A DNA stretch of 64,000 nucleotides, taken from NCBI GenBank assembly GCA_003550325.1, contig QKWP01001193.1:1-64000 (forward strand), read 5' to 3'. Positions 45,476 to 57,860 of the stretch are shown one piece after another. Every line of letters starts with the position of its first letter. The first letter of the stretch is position 1. Made by a program: the position numbers and the translations under genes. A model generated the notes under the pieces. The model was given only the letters and a program-made list of their open reading frames with translations. It was not told where the DNA came from and did no database searches. The DNA comes from Gigaspora rosea (taxonomy: Eukaryota; Glomeromycota; Glomeromycetes; Diversisporales; Gigasporaceae).

Positions 45476-47219
45476 CTTTTAAATGTTTTATATTAAATTC
45501 TTTATCTTAAGGAGTTTTATCTATTATTAATGCCAACTGTTAATGCGTTAGTATGAGCATTTAAAAAATACTCTCGGAATAATGCTGGAATAATACTGTA
45601 ACAACATCCATCATTTTGCGTGACGTTTGCAAGCTATAACATTGACAAAGTGACTAATAATTTACTTTGCGGAATCTTTCGGGTTTTTCTCAAAAAATTA
45701 ATTCATATTTTATTTTTTTTCAGGATTTATCATTTTACTACATACTAATATAATTTTTGAATACATTATCATACTAAGTCGGTTTAATCATGGTTTCCTA
45801 GCGAATCTACTCAAATCCATTAAAGTGCTATTAAGCAATTGGGTAAGGTACATATTCAAAATATAAAAACATTTTCCTCATTAATATTTGCCGTCATTAG
45901 TTAGATGCTGTTTAACTTAGCATTAGTAAAATTTACAAAATAAAGCTTAATGATATTATCGATATGTTAAACTGATTGATATGGAATTCAAGTACACGTT
46001 ACCTACAATTGACAAATCAAACGACGTCTTCAAAAGTACGAAAGCCAATAAAACAATAATATTGATACAGTATTGATACTAAACTAAAGACCATGTTCAA
46101 GTTTTCATAAATAAAAAATATCAAGTCAAAAGCTATTGTACAAAAATAATCAAGGTCTTGTTGCAATAAATAATATTATTGAAGAAAGTATTGAGAATCA
46201 GATGATAATAATCGTCTTGATGTATTAAAAAAAAATAACATTGCACAAATTAGATTTTAAATAACAATGCCATGTTAGCTGAGTGCACTTTAGAAATTTT
46301 TAGAGCCTTTCTAGGTAATACTCATTCGACAATGCAAATTTAGGACTCATTAAATTGCATTGTCAATGAGTATTACTTAATATTTTTCAGCTTTCTTAGC
46401 CACCTAATAAATATAATGCAATCAAAAGCTTAAAATAGATATAACATATATGAATTCAAAAAATTTTAATGTTCGCATGTCGTTCATAATTTTTAAAACA
46501 TATATGTGCAAACCGCAATATTGCTAATCTTTAATGTACATTGCGCCCCTTCTGCACATTAATTTTGATATTAGTAACAAATAAATACTATAAAGAGCCA
46601 TTTCAGTGCTATTCTTTATTATTCTATTTTATAAATGTTTCTTTCGTATTAATTATCAGAATTTTAAGTTATACGAATTTAGTACATAAAATCATGTATT
46701 GAAAATTTTTTAGATGGCGATTTTACCTAAGTTGCCAATAATCTACATCTAGCAAAGCTAAATATAAATCAGGGCCAACACTATTCTAAATCGTATCAAC
46801 GAACTTGCTGTCGGTTATGTTTTATTTTTTAGCAGGTATAGATAATAGTATAGAATAAATTAGATAATGACAAAGCTTATAAAAGATAAGTAGAAAATTT
46901 TGGCAAGACCTAAATATTGAACTTCCTAAATATTCTTAATGTTTACATTATAATATTTCGATGAGTGCAAAAATACCTTGAATAATAAATTAGTTGCTTT
47001 ATTTTTTCGAAATCAACTTCAACAAATCTAAAAGCAAACAAATTAATTAAAATCAACAAATCTTTAGTACAAAATAAGTAAAACTAAGTTATCATATTTA
47101 CCTTCAGGTGTAAAATTGTACTTTTGAGTTACATATCTTTTATCTATTTAAAATTATAAAGCAAAAATTTGAATTTTCTTTTCAGAAAATTATTTGCGAC
47201 AAAAACTACTTCATAAATG
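45476..47219. repeat. Segmental-duplication block B, unit 2 copy
   Basis: Homologous to 21206-22742 and 62870-64000. It contains the uninterrupted site GTTAAACTGATTGATATGG at 45967, which is the target of the MITE found in unit 3. Near 46770-46945 it holds the decayed counterpart of the plus-strand exon at 22301-22471. Confidence 0.8.
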
Positions 47220-47820
47220 TCACAAACACAGAAAAGCACCTTTTCCAGATTTTGCATCTGGTAAAGCTGATTCGCTATTAAATATGTATATACTGTATAG
47301 TTAAATTTTTATTACCGATTCCTCGATCTTTTTGTGGGTGCTTAATAGATTCTATCATTTCAGAAATTTCCTTTTCAAATGCACGATCCATTTCCACAAC
47401 ATCATCTCTCACACCATAATATTCCTTGATAAATGATTTAATAATGTCAAAACTTTCTTTTTCAAGGGATTCATTACCCTTTAATTGAGCCCATAGCCAT
47501 CTGTAAGATTTTTCATATGTATTGAACCATTCTTTCTTTTGATCTACGGCAACATAACGGTAGAAATAGAGTACTATCATTTTGACCAGATTGGGGATTC
47601 ATTTGAGAAATTTTTTGTGATTTGCATTTACTATTTCTATATTCATAGAATGCAGTTTGAAGCTTTTCGGCACTTTCGTAACCAAAGGATTTCACAAGGT
47701 CATCAGTAAAAGGATATAGACCAGAATTATGTTGACATTTAAGAATACGTCTAACATGTGTGATTGTAATTGTTTCTCTGGTAATTCGTTTAATTTTAGA
47801 ATCTATTTTTTTTAGTTAAC
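47220..47820 (-). pseudogene. Repeat-domain protein, C-terminal part, copy 2 (shortened)
   Basis: Only one further repeat remains after the N-terminal exons, unlike copy 1 with about seven. The minus-strand reading has THVRRILKCQHNSGLYPFTD, KSFGYESAEKLQTAFYEYRN, then after a frameshift near 47590 MIVLYFYRYVAVDQKKEWFN and YRWLWAQLKGNE. It is followed by a possible intron (donor near 47315) and the tail ESALPDAKSGKGAF, which is the same tail as copy 1 at 22770-22805. The tail frame differs and ends at 47220. This shows loss or gain of repeat modules between paralogues. Confidence 0.65.
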
Positions 47821-47865
47821 GAATTTATTAGTAAATAAAAATTATTAGTAAATAGTAATAAATAT

Positions 47866-48133
47866 AGGCAATTACTATTTGTACACTGGTGTATAAACAC
47901 GGGTACATATGATAACTTAAAATTTCGCTTATGAAATCACTCTTCGGGCTCTAACAAAAAAAATTCCTTGCAAAATTTTACATAAACTATAACCCCTTTC
48001 AATCCCAAAGCTGACCCTAACCCTAACCTTAAATCGGGTTTAATTTTGGTTTATAATTTATATTTTACGCGGATTTGCCAATCAATTAATTAGTACCCGT
48101 GTACATACACGTAGTGTATAAATAGTTTTTTCC
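47866..48133. mobile_element. MITE in an intron of copy 2, CCCTAA-containing family
   Basis: A perfect 8-base duplication ATAAATAT flanks it (47858-47865, 48134-48141). Inverted ends: CTATTTGTACACTGGTGTAT and, inverted, CTATTTATACACTACGTGTA, continuing with ACACGGGTAC. The interior AACAAAAAAAATTCCTTGCA and GACCCTAACCCTAACC resembles 14113-14650. Copy 1 has no insertion here. Confidence 0.82.
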
Positions 48134-48217
48134 ATAAATATAATCAATATAATAAATATATAAATATAATAATTTAATAATAAATAAAAGGGAAAGAATA
48201 GTGCATACTAGGTTCAC

Positions 48218-50062
48218 CAATATCAAATCTGTCACGGACACCTTTTCTGCCGGTAGCAATTACAATTTCTTCAATTTCTAAATCGTTAATTTCTTTACTG
48301 ATAAACTGTTCAGCACGTTCATAAATACCACCCCATTCACTTCTGTAATCTTTTAATAAGAAACATAAGAACCATAAGATCATGCTAGTTGTCCATACGG
48401 TTTGATTAATCTTTAAAATGCGGTCTTCACGGCATTGTTTTTTATACAATTCTAAAAGTTGTTCCTGAGATTCAAAACCAAATAGATTGGCTAATGTATC
48501 TGAAAGAGGAAAGCCACCATTTGGAGCTTGTAATGTGATAAGAACGTAAAATGCTGCACGGTCAAAAGGTTTTTTTTTAAGATTGGCGAGGAAATCAGGA
48601 GTAGGTTTTGGAAGAGGTTCCAATGGGAAGAATTTCGCTTTATAATGAATTTGACCTTGAATGGTAAGTTTTGCCCAACTAAAAATGTAATGCACGTAAA
48701 GATAATTTAAATTTTAATTATATATATATATGTATTATTTAATTTATTTTTTTTAATTTTTTTTTTTTAATTAGTAAAATTTCATACTCACACGTCAATA
48801 CCATTTGGAGTGCCTTCATAACAACCTTTTGAAACTTCTTTGACAAGTTCACGATTAATATCTAAAGTGCAATTTCCAAGCGGTTTATCTTTTATGAAAG
48901 TGTTAAAATCCATCACATCCAAAATGAACTTTTTGCCAATATATCTAACAGGTAAATAGTGAACTTCATTCCACACTGGATTTAAGTCATTATCTATGAC
49001 TTTAGTTTAGCGATAATGTCTTTTTTGTTACTAGAGTGGAATATTCGAACATATGGGTCAGATTTTCCTAATTAATTTAATTTAATTAATATTTAATTTT
49101 AAATTGAATGAAATAGATATGTCGATTTAATAAATTTTGTGAACAGGATAAAGTATATTTACCACCAACCAAGAAAGGATCGATACATTTTAAACCTTTA
49201 GCACAAACCAATTCTAGTCTAACCACACCAATAGCAGCATCACCTAATAAAGTAATAAATAATTGATAATAATAATAATAATTATTATTTTTATTATTAT
49301 TGTTTTTTGTTAAAAAAAAAAAAAAAGGTAGGAAAAGGAAAATTACTTTTCTTCACAGGATGGAGTGGAATTATGATAAATTGTGTAGCCAAAGGATGCT
49401 TGGAGGCTTTTGAAGCATCAAAAAGCACAACATGATGGTCTTTAGCTTCGAGCACATATGGTTTATCTTTTAATTTAATACGTCCTTCTTTGGTAAGAGT
49501 CCACTTCTGGTTATCAGCTTGACTTCCGCTTCTTCTATGATGAAGAACAAGAGGACTTCCCACTTTCACTATAGAAAGTAGGTTCTCGTTAAATTTACCG
49601 AGTCATAGTAAGGAAATTTGCCAGAAAATGTTCTCCATGAAGCACGTGATCATTAAATTACGTTTTTCCTCCGTTTATTTTATTTTATTTTTATTTGACT
49701 TAACGCGCGTTAAAATAATTACTACAAAGATGACTTTTTAAAGATAACCTACCCGATTCAGGTTCCAGGTATAAGGTTGTTTGTTTATTAATCAGAAAAC
49801 CGTCATCATAACGCCAAAGCTGATAACCGTCATGTTCAATGGTACTCCTTTGTTGAGCAATAATAACTTTGGATCCTTCTTTAACCGCACCCCAGCTCAA
49901 GAAAAAACCACGATCAACATCAACGACATAGTTTTGAGTGGAGGAAGCCGAGGAATGACCTGAAGGAGAAGTAGTAGTCTTGATGTAAAAGTCGTCTCCC
50001 TTAGGAAACTCGGACTCGTGTCGACCACCATAAGTGGTATCGTCTTCATTTATGTCGGCCAT
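48218..50062 (-). pseudogene. Beta-trefoil + C2 + repeat protein, N-terminal exons, copy 2
   Basis: The exon plan is as in copy 1: ATG 50062 (MADINEDD) to donor near 49753; 49568-49347 (trefoil, NQKWTLTKEG, EAKDHHVVLFD); 49243 to about 49166; 49077 to about 48785 (C2, ending EGTPNGIDV); 48691-48218 (first helical repeat, ending at a donor after DRFDI). The second C2 exon has lost one base relative to copy 1 near 49010 (TCGCTAAAC against TCGCTCAAAC), which shifts the frame and brings a stop, so this copy is also broken. The trefoil exon is 4 codons longer (FIIIPLHPVKK). High similarity to copy 1 indicates a fairly recent duplication. Confidence 0.77.
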
Positions 50063-50075
50063 GAGAATATCTAAT

Positions 50076-52585
50076 TCATTGATTAGATGATTGGATGCAT
50101 TTAGAAGAGGCTGATTCTTGAATATGTCTCTCTTGGACTTTGAATTTAACAATGCAAGCAGTATATTTTTTATGATCATTAAAAATATCAATTTACCAGG
50201 TAAGGAAAAGTTGACTGGTTTGGAACCTATTTAATGAAAAATTTTTGAAAAATAAATTAGCATATCTTGAACTTTGTCCATCCTTTAAACCATTTTTATT
50301 CTCCAAATTATCAAGAGTGATTAGTCTATTGAATTGCAATACAGTAAAACCTCCATAAGCGCACCTTCTATAAGTGCACACCCTTCTTATATGCATGTCA
50401 TAGTTTAGTTCCAAGCTTGGGTCTTAGTGCTAAATGCACTCTCTATAAATGCGCGTATTATATAATTACAGTATCTCTAAAATTTTTTTTACTATGGTCA
50501 CTACGAAAGTGCATATATAGAAATCTAGCATAATATAGTTCTTTAAGTGCACTCCCTTTCTAAATGCACATATATAGTCCCTACTTATAGTGGTTTTACT
50601 GTATATTGCAGCATATTTCAGGTTTCCTGATGGATAGGGAGTTTAAAAAGATAGGAATGTAACTGAATTATAGGCATCCTTAAAAAAAATTTACCACATT
50701 TAATGAAATCGAAATCAATTAAATTGAAAAATTTTTTTACGGAATAAATTAACATATGTTCAAATGCTAATTATGAAAAAATTTTAACCAAATTATAGGC
50801 ATCAAATTTACTTTCTGTATGACTATCAAGGAAAGAATAAATTTGAATTGGTATTAATCTTAAATCCTTTATCGTTATTACCTTTTAGTGTTGTTAGCGG
50901 TATAGATCTTGACGTAACATAGGTGGATTGCAAGTGCTTAGTATATTCTGATATTGATGAGTTGGCTTGTTCGGAATCTATTTAATGAAAATTTTTGCGA
51001 ATAAATTAACATTTTTAAAATTTAAAACTGTCCTTCATGCAAATTTGCTTATAAATTATCATTAGTGAGTTGTAATTAATTTATCGAATTGCAGTTTATT
51101 GTAACATAATTTAAGCTTTATGATGGATAATGAGACAGTTTAAAGGACATTATATAATTAAATTATAAACATAATTTTACTTTCTATACGATTCCAAAAT
51201 GCTATAAATTAAAATTTACATGAATCTTATAAATTACATTCTTTAATTATTAATTACCTTTTCGTAAAGGTTTTTGTAAAGGACTTGGATCCTTAATCAA
51301 TTCTTCATATTCATTTATCAAAAACGATAAATCTGGTCTTTCTGATGGGTTTGCATTCCAACATCGTTCCATTATAATTTTATAAACATTTGGTATCCCC
51401 TCTACGACTTTGGGACGAAGTTTTTCGGAAACAATTTCACAAGCTAAATCTATATCATGAGCTCGATCTGAAAATGGCCTCTCAAAAGATGTTAGTTCCC
51501 ACATAATTGTGCCTAAACTATAGATATCTGATTCTTTTATATACGGTTTGCCGCAGAGAACTTCTGGTGCAATATAAGGCAAAACACCAATAATACAATC
51601 TATGAAGAGTAAATTGATTCAGTAAATAACAAAGTGATTTCAATTTATGCCTAAATAATTGCAAATACTTGTTGGAGAATCTATAGTTCTTGGAAACCGT
51701 AAATTGATTCAGTAAATAACAAAGCGATTTCAATTTATACCTAAACAATTACAAATATTTGTTGGAGAATCTATAGTTCTTGAAAACCCAAAGTCACTAA
51801 TAAATATTTTTGTATCATTGTCAACAACATCAACGAGAATATTTCCGCAATGAAGATCTCGATGAATTATATCTGAATCATGCAATTTATTTAACGATTT
51901 AGCAATATTAGAAATAATCTTTACTCTCTCTAGCCATGAGAGTTTAGAATTATCAATAAATTTCCTGAGATCACCGTGAATCGCACGTTTCATAACCATC
52001 GCATATTCATTCATTTCTGGATGTATCGTTAAACCGTAGAAAGGTATAGCGCACACTCCAAGAAATTGATTATGTATTTTAAACTATATTAAGTGATAAA
52101 AATTTAATATTGCGCATTTGCAAATGATAATGTAGTATCAAATTATTAATGCTTATAATTACTTCATTAAGAAATTCGGAACCCAAATTTTTAGATTCCT
52201 TCAAAACTTTAAGGGCAATATCAATATTTATAAATTCTTTATCATTGACAACTTCATCACCTTGTTCTAGTGGGTTCCATTCACCTATAAATACTCTCGA
52301 ATAATTGCCTTCTGCAATTGGATCATATTTTATTAATTTAATGTGTGAATAGGGTATCCACTTAAGAAAATAGTCACAATACTCTTTTTTAGAATCTTCT
52401 TTAGGCTTTGTATCTTCAATAAATGCGTAAATAACTCTATTAAGCATTGTATCTTCAATAAATGCGTCAATATCTTCGTTGCCACATGATAGAAATGGTC
52501 TATTAGGAAGTGAATTAGATCGACATATTTTTCTTGTATATCCGATCACCTTTCGTTTACAATTACAATGACAACAGAAATCCAT
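50076..52585 (-). CDS. Tyrosine-kinase-like protein kinase, copy 2 (most intact gene)
   Basis: It reads from ATG 52585. Exons: 52585-52163, 52083 to about 51741, 51599-51258, 50977-50882, (21-base exon 50715-50695), 50226-50197, 50138-50076. Motifs: N-terminal CCHCNCKRK, AEGNYSRVFIGEW, ALKVL, HRDLHCGNIL (intact HRD), SDFGFSRT, APEVLCGKPYIKESDIYSLG. The first exon repeats a short segment (AFIEDT twice). A 90-bp tandem duplication (51609-51788) covers the end of exon 2 and its intron; the original donor there is AAATATT instead of AAGTATT. A GTATAA further on would splice in frame. The small exon's acceptor is TG rather than AG; skipping it keeps phase. It likely acts as a cytosolic Ser/Thr or Tyr kinase; substrate unknown. 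The stop is 13 bases before the next ATG. Confidence 0.85.
50342..50601. mobile_element. pogo/Tigger-like MITE in kinase copy 2 intron
   Basis: It starts CAGTAAAACCTCCATAAG and ends inversely with TTTTACTG, flanked by TA. It is the unnested orthologue of 29738-30401 and supplies its empty site for the foldback. Confidence 0.88.
51609..51788. repeat. 90-bp tandem duplication at a kinase exon-intron border
   Basis: Two copies (51609-51698, 51699-51788) start GTAAATTGATTCAGTAAATA and end within the kinase motif coding for RTIDSP. Kinase copy 1 has the single version. The two copies differ at the splice donor. Confidence 0.9.
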
Positions 52586-53040
52586 TTTTCAAAAAACGAT
52601 TATCATTGTAATACTAACTGAGGCTAAATATCAAATGCGATGTGGTTATCGTTATGAATGTAACCCAAACTATTTGGGACGTTCGTACGTACGTATGTGA
52701 TATTAGTTTCGCTTTTGTAATTTTGCCGAAATTACGTAATACTACTTTCGGGGAGAATGCCAAATTTGGACATCGATTCTGGAACGTTCCACAGGGATCC
52801 TCAAACGCTTTTCGGCTGGCTTTTCGCGCTACAGGGTCGCAACTAGTAACTTATGCACGAAAAGATGAGAATTCGTAGTTTCATAATCTGTTATAATCTC
52901 CTCAGGATCTGTTTTTCCTTACAAAATAGATGAGACCTGAAGAAATCTTCAAGATTTTGTCTATTTTTTTAAGGTTGTCTAATTTCTACTACTTTTTTTT
53001 TTTGTTTTGAATATTTGAGCGTTGTTGCAACGGCATATGC
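52586..53040. other. Upstream region of kinase copy 2
   Basis: It contains the probable promoter (first ~120 bases shared with copy 1) and then non-homologous sequence. A 78-codon plus ORF (52642-52878) lies here but has no support. Confidence 0.4.
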
Positions 53041-53990
53041 AGTAACGCTTATCACATGACAGATACGTTTAAATTTTTGACAAAACTTTGATCAAGGATA
53101 TCTCTGCAACCACCTGATAAAATTTGATGAAAATTTTTTTACTTATTCTACGGATCCATAATAATTAGCTAAAAAATTTTCATCAAATTTAATCAGGTGA
53201 TTGCAGAGATATCCTTGATCAAAGTTTTGTCAAAAATTTAAACGTATCTATCATGTGATAAGCGTTTTGAAATTCTCTAAAACTTTGATGAAAATTTTTT
53301 AGTTAATTATTATGGATCCGTAGAATAAGTAAAAAAAAATCTTCATCAAATTTTCATTAAATTTTATCAGGTGGTTGCAGAGATATCCTTGATCAAAGTT
53401 TTGCCAAAAATTTAAACGTATCTGTCATGTGATAAGCGTTTTGAAATTCTCTAAAACTTTGATCAAAGATATCTCTGCAACCACCTGATCAAATTCGATG
53501 AAAATTTTTTTATTTGAATTCTATGATCCATAGAATTCAAATAAAAAATTTTCATCGAATTTGATCAGGTGGTTGCAGAGATATCTTTGATCAAAGTTTT
53601 AGAGAATTTCAAAACGCTTATCACATGACAGATACGTTTAAATTTTTGGCAAAACTTTGATCAAGGATATCTCTGCAACCACCTGATAAAATTTGATGAA
53701 AATTTTTTTACTTATTCTACGGATCCATAATAATTAACCAAAAAATTTTCATCAAATTTAATCTGGTGGTTGCAGAGATATCCTTGATCAAAGTTTTGTC
53801 AAAAATTTAAACGTATCTGTCATGTGATACACGTTTTGAAATTCTCTAAAACTTTGATCAAAGATATCTTTGCAACCACTTGATCAAATTCAATAGAAAT
53901 TTTTTTATTTGAATTCTATGGATCCATAAAATTCAAATAAAAAAATTTCATCAAATTTGGTCAAGAACTTGTAGAGATATCTTTGATGAA
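53041..53990. repeat. Superpalindromic array of hairpin units
   Basis: Five hairpin units in alternating orientation share GATCAAAGATATCTCTGCAA+CCACCTGATC arms and linker CGCTTATCACATGACAGATA+CGTTTAAATTTTTG. The array is itself symmetric around ~53526 (CTATGATCCATAG), with arms of about 235 bases before a deletion breaks the symmetry. It is the same family as 8930-9660. Confidence 0.88.
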
Positions 53991-55269
53991 AGATTCTTCT
54001 ATTTCCAAAAAGTATATTATAAAGAAGCTGTGCCAAATGAAAAAAAAAGCTATTATGGAATGAATATTTAACCAAGTAACTTTAAATTTTAGAAAGCAAA
54101 ATTTTAGCATATTCTCTATTGATTATATTAGTGCGCAGTAACTTGTTTCATTTGAACTTGTAAAAATCTAGCCTGTGATGGTGATTTTTCTGTTTTTATC
54201 AAAATTGAAAATTTTAGAAAATTCCGAATCTGGAAACAAACTAAAAAATCATCATAACTTCGTCAATATTAATCTGTTTACGATGAAATTTTAACTAAAG
54301 ACTTTTGAATACCTATTATATCAACTTACTAATTTACGTTTTGGAGGTTTCATTTTGAGAAAGTGCTACCGGAATCATTTGAAGTTTAGAGGAAAACTTG
54401 CAAAGACGTATGTGTCAAAATTTACAAAACCATCAATAACTTCACAAGTTTTTAATATTTTTTTATGAAATTAGAGATTCTATTAGTCCATGATATGCGC
54501 TACAAGTCTTGTTATAAAATTTTTTAGTTAGTATAGTAAAATTTCTCATAAATCATCACCGAACAGTGGGTTATTTTGAAAAAGCAAAAAAACATATTAC
54601 AAAGAAGCTGTGTTGAAATTGTTTACAGGAACTTTCATCAAAATATCACCACGAGTTTTTGACCAAATTTGATGAAAATTTTTTTATTTTAATTCTACGA
54701 ATCCATAGATTTCAAATATAAAAAATTTATTAAATTTGATCAAGAACTCATAGAAATAATATTAATAAAAGTTTTTAAAAGTAAAATATTTAAGTAACAA
54801 AATCGAGGTGATCTACATGTACCATGGTGCGAATAGCAAAAATCCATAGTGCGAATAGCATTTCCCTATAAATATAGGATAGCATAATTTATTTCTAATT
54901 AATCTTTAATATTTATCGGATTATATTAAGTTTAAATTCATAATCATATTGTGCATCTGATATGACTATGATTTGAAATTAAAAAACTAGTATCATATTA
55001 AAACCTGATTTGTCTTTGGTTTTTATCTAGTCATACAGTACCTGATTTAGCTTCATTTGACCTGTGTTTATTGAGTATTATTATAATAAAATAACTATTA
55101 TTTTCTGTTAATCATTATTTAAAAAGTATATATGTATGTATATAGCATATGAAAGAAATACAACTTGCAATCAATAAATATTAAATATTAAAATATGCTG
55201 GTTTACATATCATTTTAATTATAGATAATAATTTGTTAGCAAAATAATAGGTTCAATATTATTGTAAGG
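53991..55269. other. Spacer with one diverged hairpin unit
   Basis: No gene is seen. At about 54620-54780 a single diverged unit of the 53041-53990 family occurs (GACCAAATTTGATGAAAATT, then TTCTACGAATCCATAGA). A direct duplication CATGGTGCGAATAGCA / CATAGTGCGAATAGCA lies at 54822-54862. Confidence 0.5.
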
Positions 55270-55715
55270 TTGTGTTTTTTTCTTTTTTTCTTTTTTTTTT
55301 ATAGTATATATTATATATCTATATCTATCTATCAATCAATCTATCTATCTATATCATTTAACTCTGAGTTCAAACACTTTAGTAGGTGTAGAATCGTCAG
55401 GTTCCTTTCTCTTGATTGGTATAGAATCGTCAGGTGTCTTTTTCTTGTTTTTCTTTTATAGTGGATGATCCTTATGTTAACGATGTTTCTTGTCGGATTT
55501 TTTCCTTTTCTGGATGCCACATGATCTTGGTGGCTAAGTCACACAACTCTTGCCGTTGTAGTATCTTTTCCGTAAATGGGGAAGAAGTGCGGATCCTCCT
55601 TGCAGATCTCTACTATTCATGGTCCCAGCATGGTTTTTGTTATCCACTAGACTCGAACCAGTGACCTTGCGAATACGACCCCGGAGCGCTAACCACTGCG
55701 CTATCAGACCCAGGG
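55270..55715 (-). mobile_element. tRNA-derived SINE
   Basis: The minus strand carries a Pol III promoter: box A TAGCGCAGTGG (55703-55693) and box B GGTTCGAGTCTA (55659-55648), 44 bases apart. The tRNA acceptor stem cannot be formed, so this is a tRNA-like head, not a gene. A ~290-base body follows, containing a tandem TAGAATCGTCAGGT-like word near 55390-55435. The 3' end is a GATA/GATT microsatellite and then A-rich sequence (55340-55272), a typical SINE tail. The partner LINE is unknown. Confidence 0.75.
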
Positions 55716-55737
55716 TCATAAATATTTTTTAATACAA

Positions 55738-57860
55738 ACTCAAAACATATTATCTGTCAAGTAAGTTTGTAACAGAATTTTTCTATAATAAAAATTATGA
55801 TAACTTTAATACAAACTAATTCACCTTTTTGCTATTACCATAATGAAAAGATTAGTTTAGTTGTTATTAAAAAATTGACTTTTGATTATTACATCTTTGA
55901 AATTTAACAAATAGTCTTCTATTTGTTATATGCATATTGTATTCTTAAAATTAACCAAGTTATAGATAATGTTAATAACATATGTTAGTGAGTTATATAT
56001 TGAGTTCACCAGAATAATAATGTTTATAAAAGTAATGCATAATAGCGAACTAACTCAATCCTAACCACATATTGTGATTTTTAGAATATTGAGCAAGTTT
56101 TGTATAAGAATTTTTTACAGTAATTGTTGATAGAAGCCACAATAATTTTGATATAAACTCAACCTTAAAACACATTAACTGTTAGATAAGATTGTAACAG
56201 AATTTTCATAGAATTCACAATAGAAATTAAGATAACTTTAATACAAACTAATTTACCTTTTTGCCATTATCAATATAAACCACAATGAAAAAATCAGTTG
56301 TCATCTATTTATATTTATTATTTATTAAAAAATTGACTTTCAGTAATAGACTTTTATTCTTTATGTGAATATTGTATTTGAAATTAAATGAAATATGGAT
56401 AATGTTAAAAACATGTGTTAGTGAGTTACTTATTGTATATTACAGAATAGTAAGGTTTATAATAGTAACTCATAATAGAAACTATAATAATTTCAATACA
56501 AACTAACTCAATCCTAACCATATATTGTGATTTTTAAAATAATGAACAAGTTTTGTATAAGAATTTTTTTACAGAATTTCTTAATAGAAACTACAATAAT
56601 TTTAATATCATACAAACTCTATTAGGTAAGTTTGTAATAGAAATTTTATAACAATTCACAATAGAATTACAATAACTTTAATACAAATTAATTTAACTTT
56701 TTGTCATTATCAATATAAACCATAAATAAAAAAATCAGTTGTCATTTATTTATATTTATTATTTATTAAAATCACTTTACTTTGTATCTTGAAATTTAAC
56801 AAATAGACTTCAGTTCATTATGCACATATTGTATCTTTGAAATTAACTAAGATAAAGATAACATTGAACATGTTCACATAATGTGTATCACCAGAAAGTT
56901 AAGGTTTATAATAGTAACTCATAATAGAAACTATTAAAATTTCAATATGAACTAACTCAATCCTAATCATATATTGTGATTTTTAAAATAATGAGCGAGT
57001 TTTACATAAGAATTTTTTATAGTAATTCTTGATAGAAGCCACATTAAATTTCGATACAAACCCAACCTTAAAACATATTATTTGTCAGGTAAGTTGTGAC
57101 AAAAGTTTTTATACTAATTTATAATAGAAATTACGATAACTTTAATACAAACTAATTTACCTTTACACTATTACTGATATAAACTAGTTGTCTCTATTTA
57201 TAATATTAACAACATGTGTTAGTGAGTCACATTGTGTATCAACAGAATGTTAAGGTTTATAATAGTAACTCATAATAGAAACTATAATGATTTTAACACA
57301 AACTAACTCAATCTAACCACATATTGTGATTTTTAGAATAATGAGCAAGTTTTATATAACAATTTTTTGCAATAGAAGTCACAATAATTTCAATATAAAC
57401 TCAACCTTAAAATGTATTATCTGTCAGATAAGTTTGTAAAAAATTTATTATAGTAATTCACATAGAAATTATGATAACTTTAATACAAACTAATTCGCTT
57501 TTTTGCTATTAACAATATAAACCACAATGAAAAAATAAGTTGTCGTCTATTTCTTTATTATTTATTAAACAATTGACTTTTGATCATTTTTAACACTTTG
57601 TATATTTGAAATTTAACAAATAGACTTCTGTTCATTATGTGTACATTGTATCTTTGAAATTAACCGAGATATGGATAATGTTAATAACATTTATTAATGA
57701 GTCACAAATTGTGTATCACCAGAATGATAAGATTTATAACAGTGACTCATGATAGAAACTATAATGATTTCAACACGAACTACCTCAATCCTAACCACAT
57801 ATTCTGATTCTTGATCATTTTGATCATATTAACAGCAGAATTTTATAATAACCCATAATA
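55738..57860. repeat. ~455-bp tandem satellite, about 4.5 copies
   Basis: The marker AACTCAATC-TAACCA+ATATTGTGATTTTTA recurs at about 56057, 56512, 56961, 57312 and 57790. Other shared words are GAAATTTAACAAATAGACTT, ACTTTAATACAAACTAATT and AATAGTAACTCATAATAGAA. The unit beginning near 56961 is ~100 bases short. No reading frame is maintained. Confidence 0.85.

Noticed and set aside
52642..52878. 78-residue plus ORF upstream of kinase copy 2
   Set aside because: The homologous upstream region of copy 1 does not keep it.
55640..55715. A functional tRNA gene on the minus strand
   Set aside because: Box A and B are good but acceptor and anticodon stems do not pair; interpreted as a SINE head.
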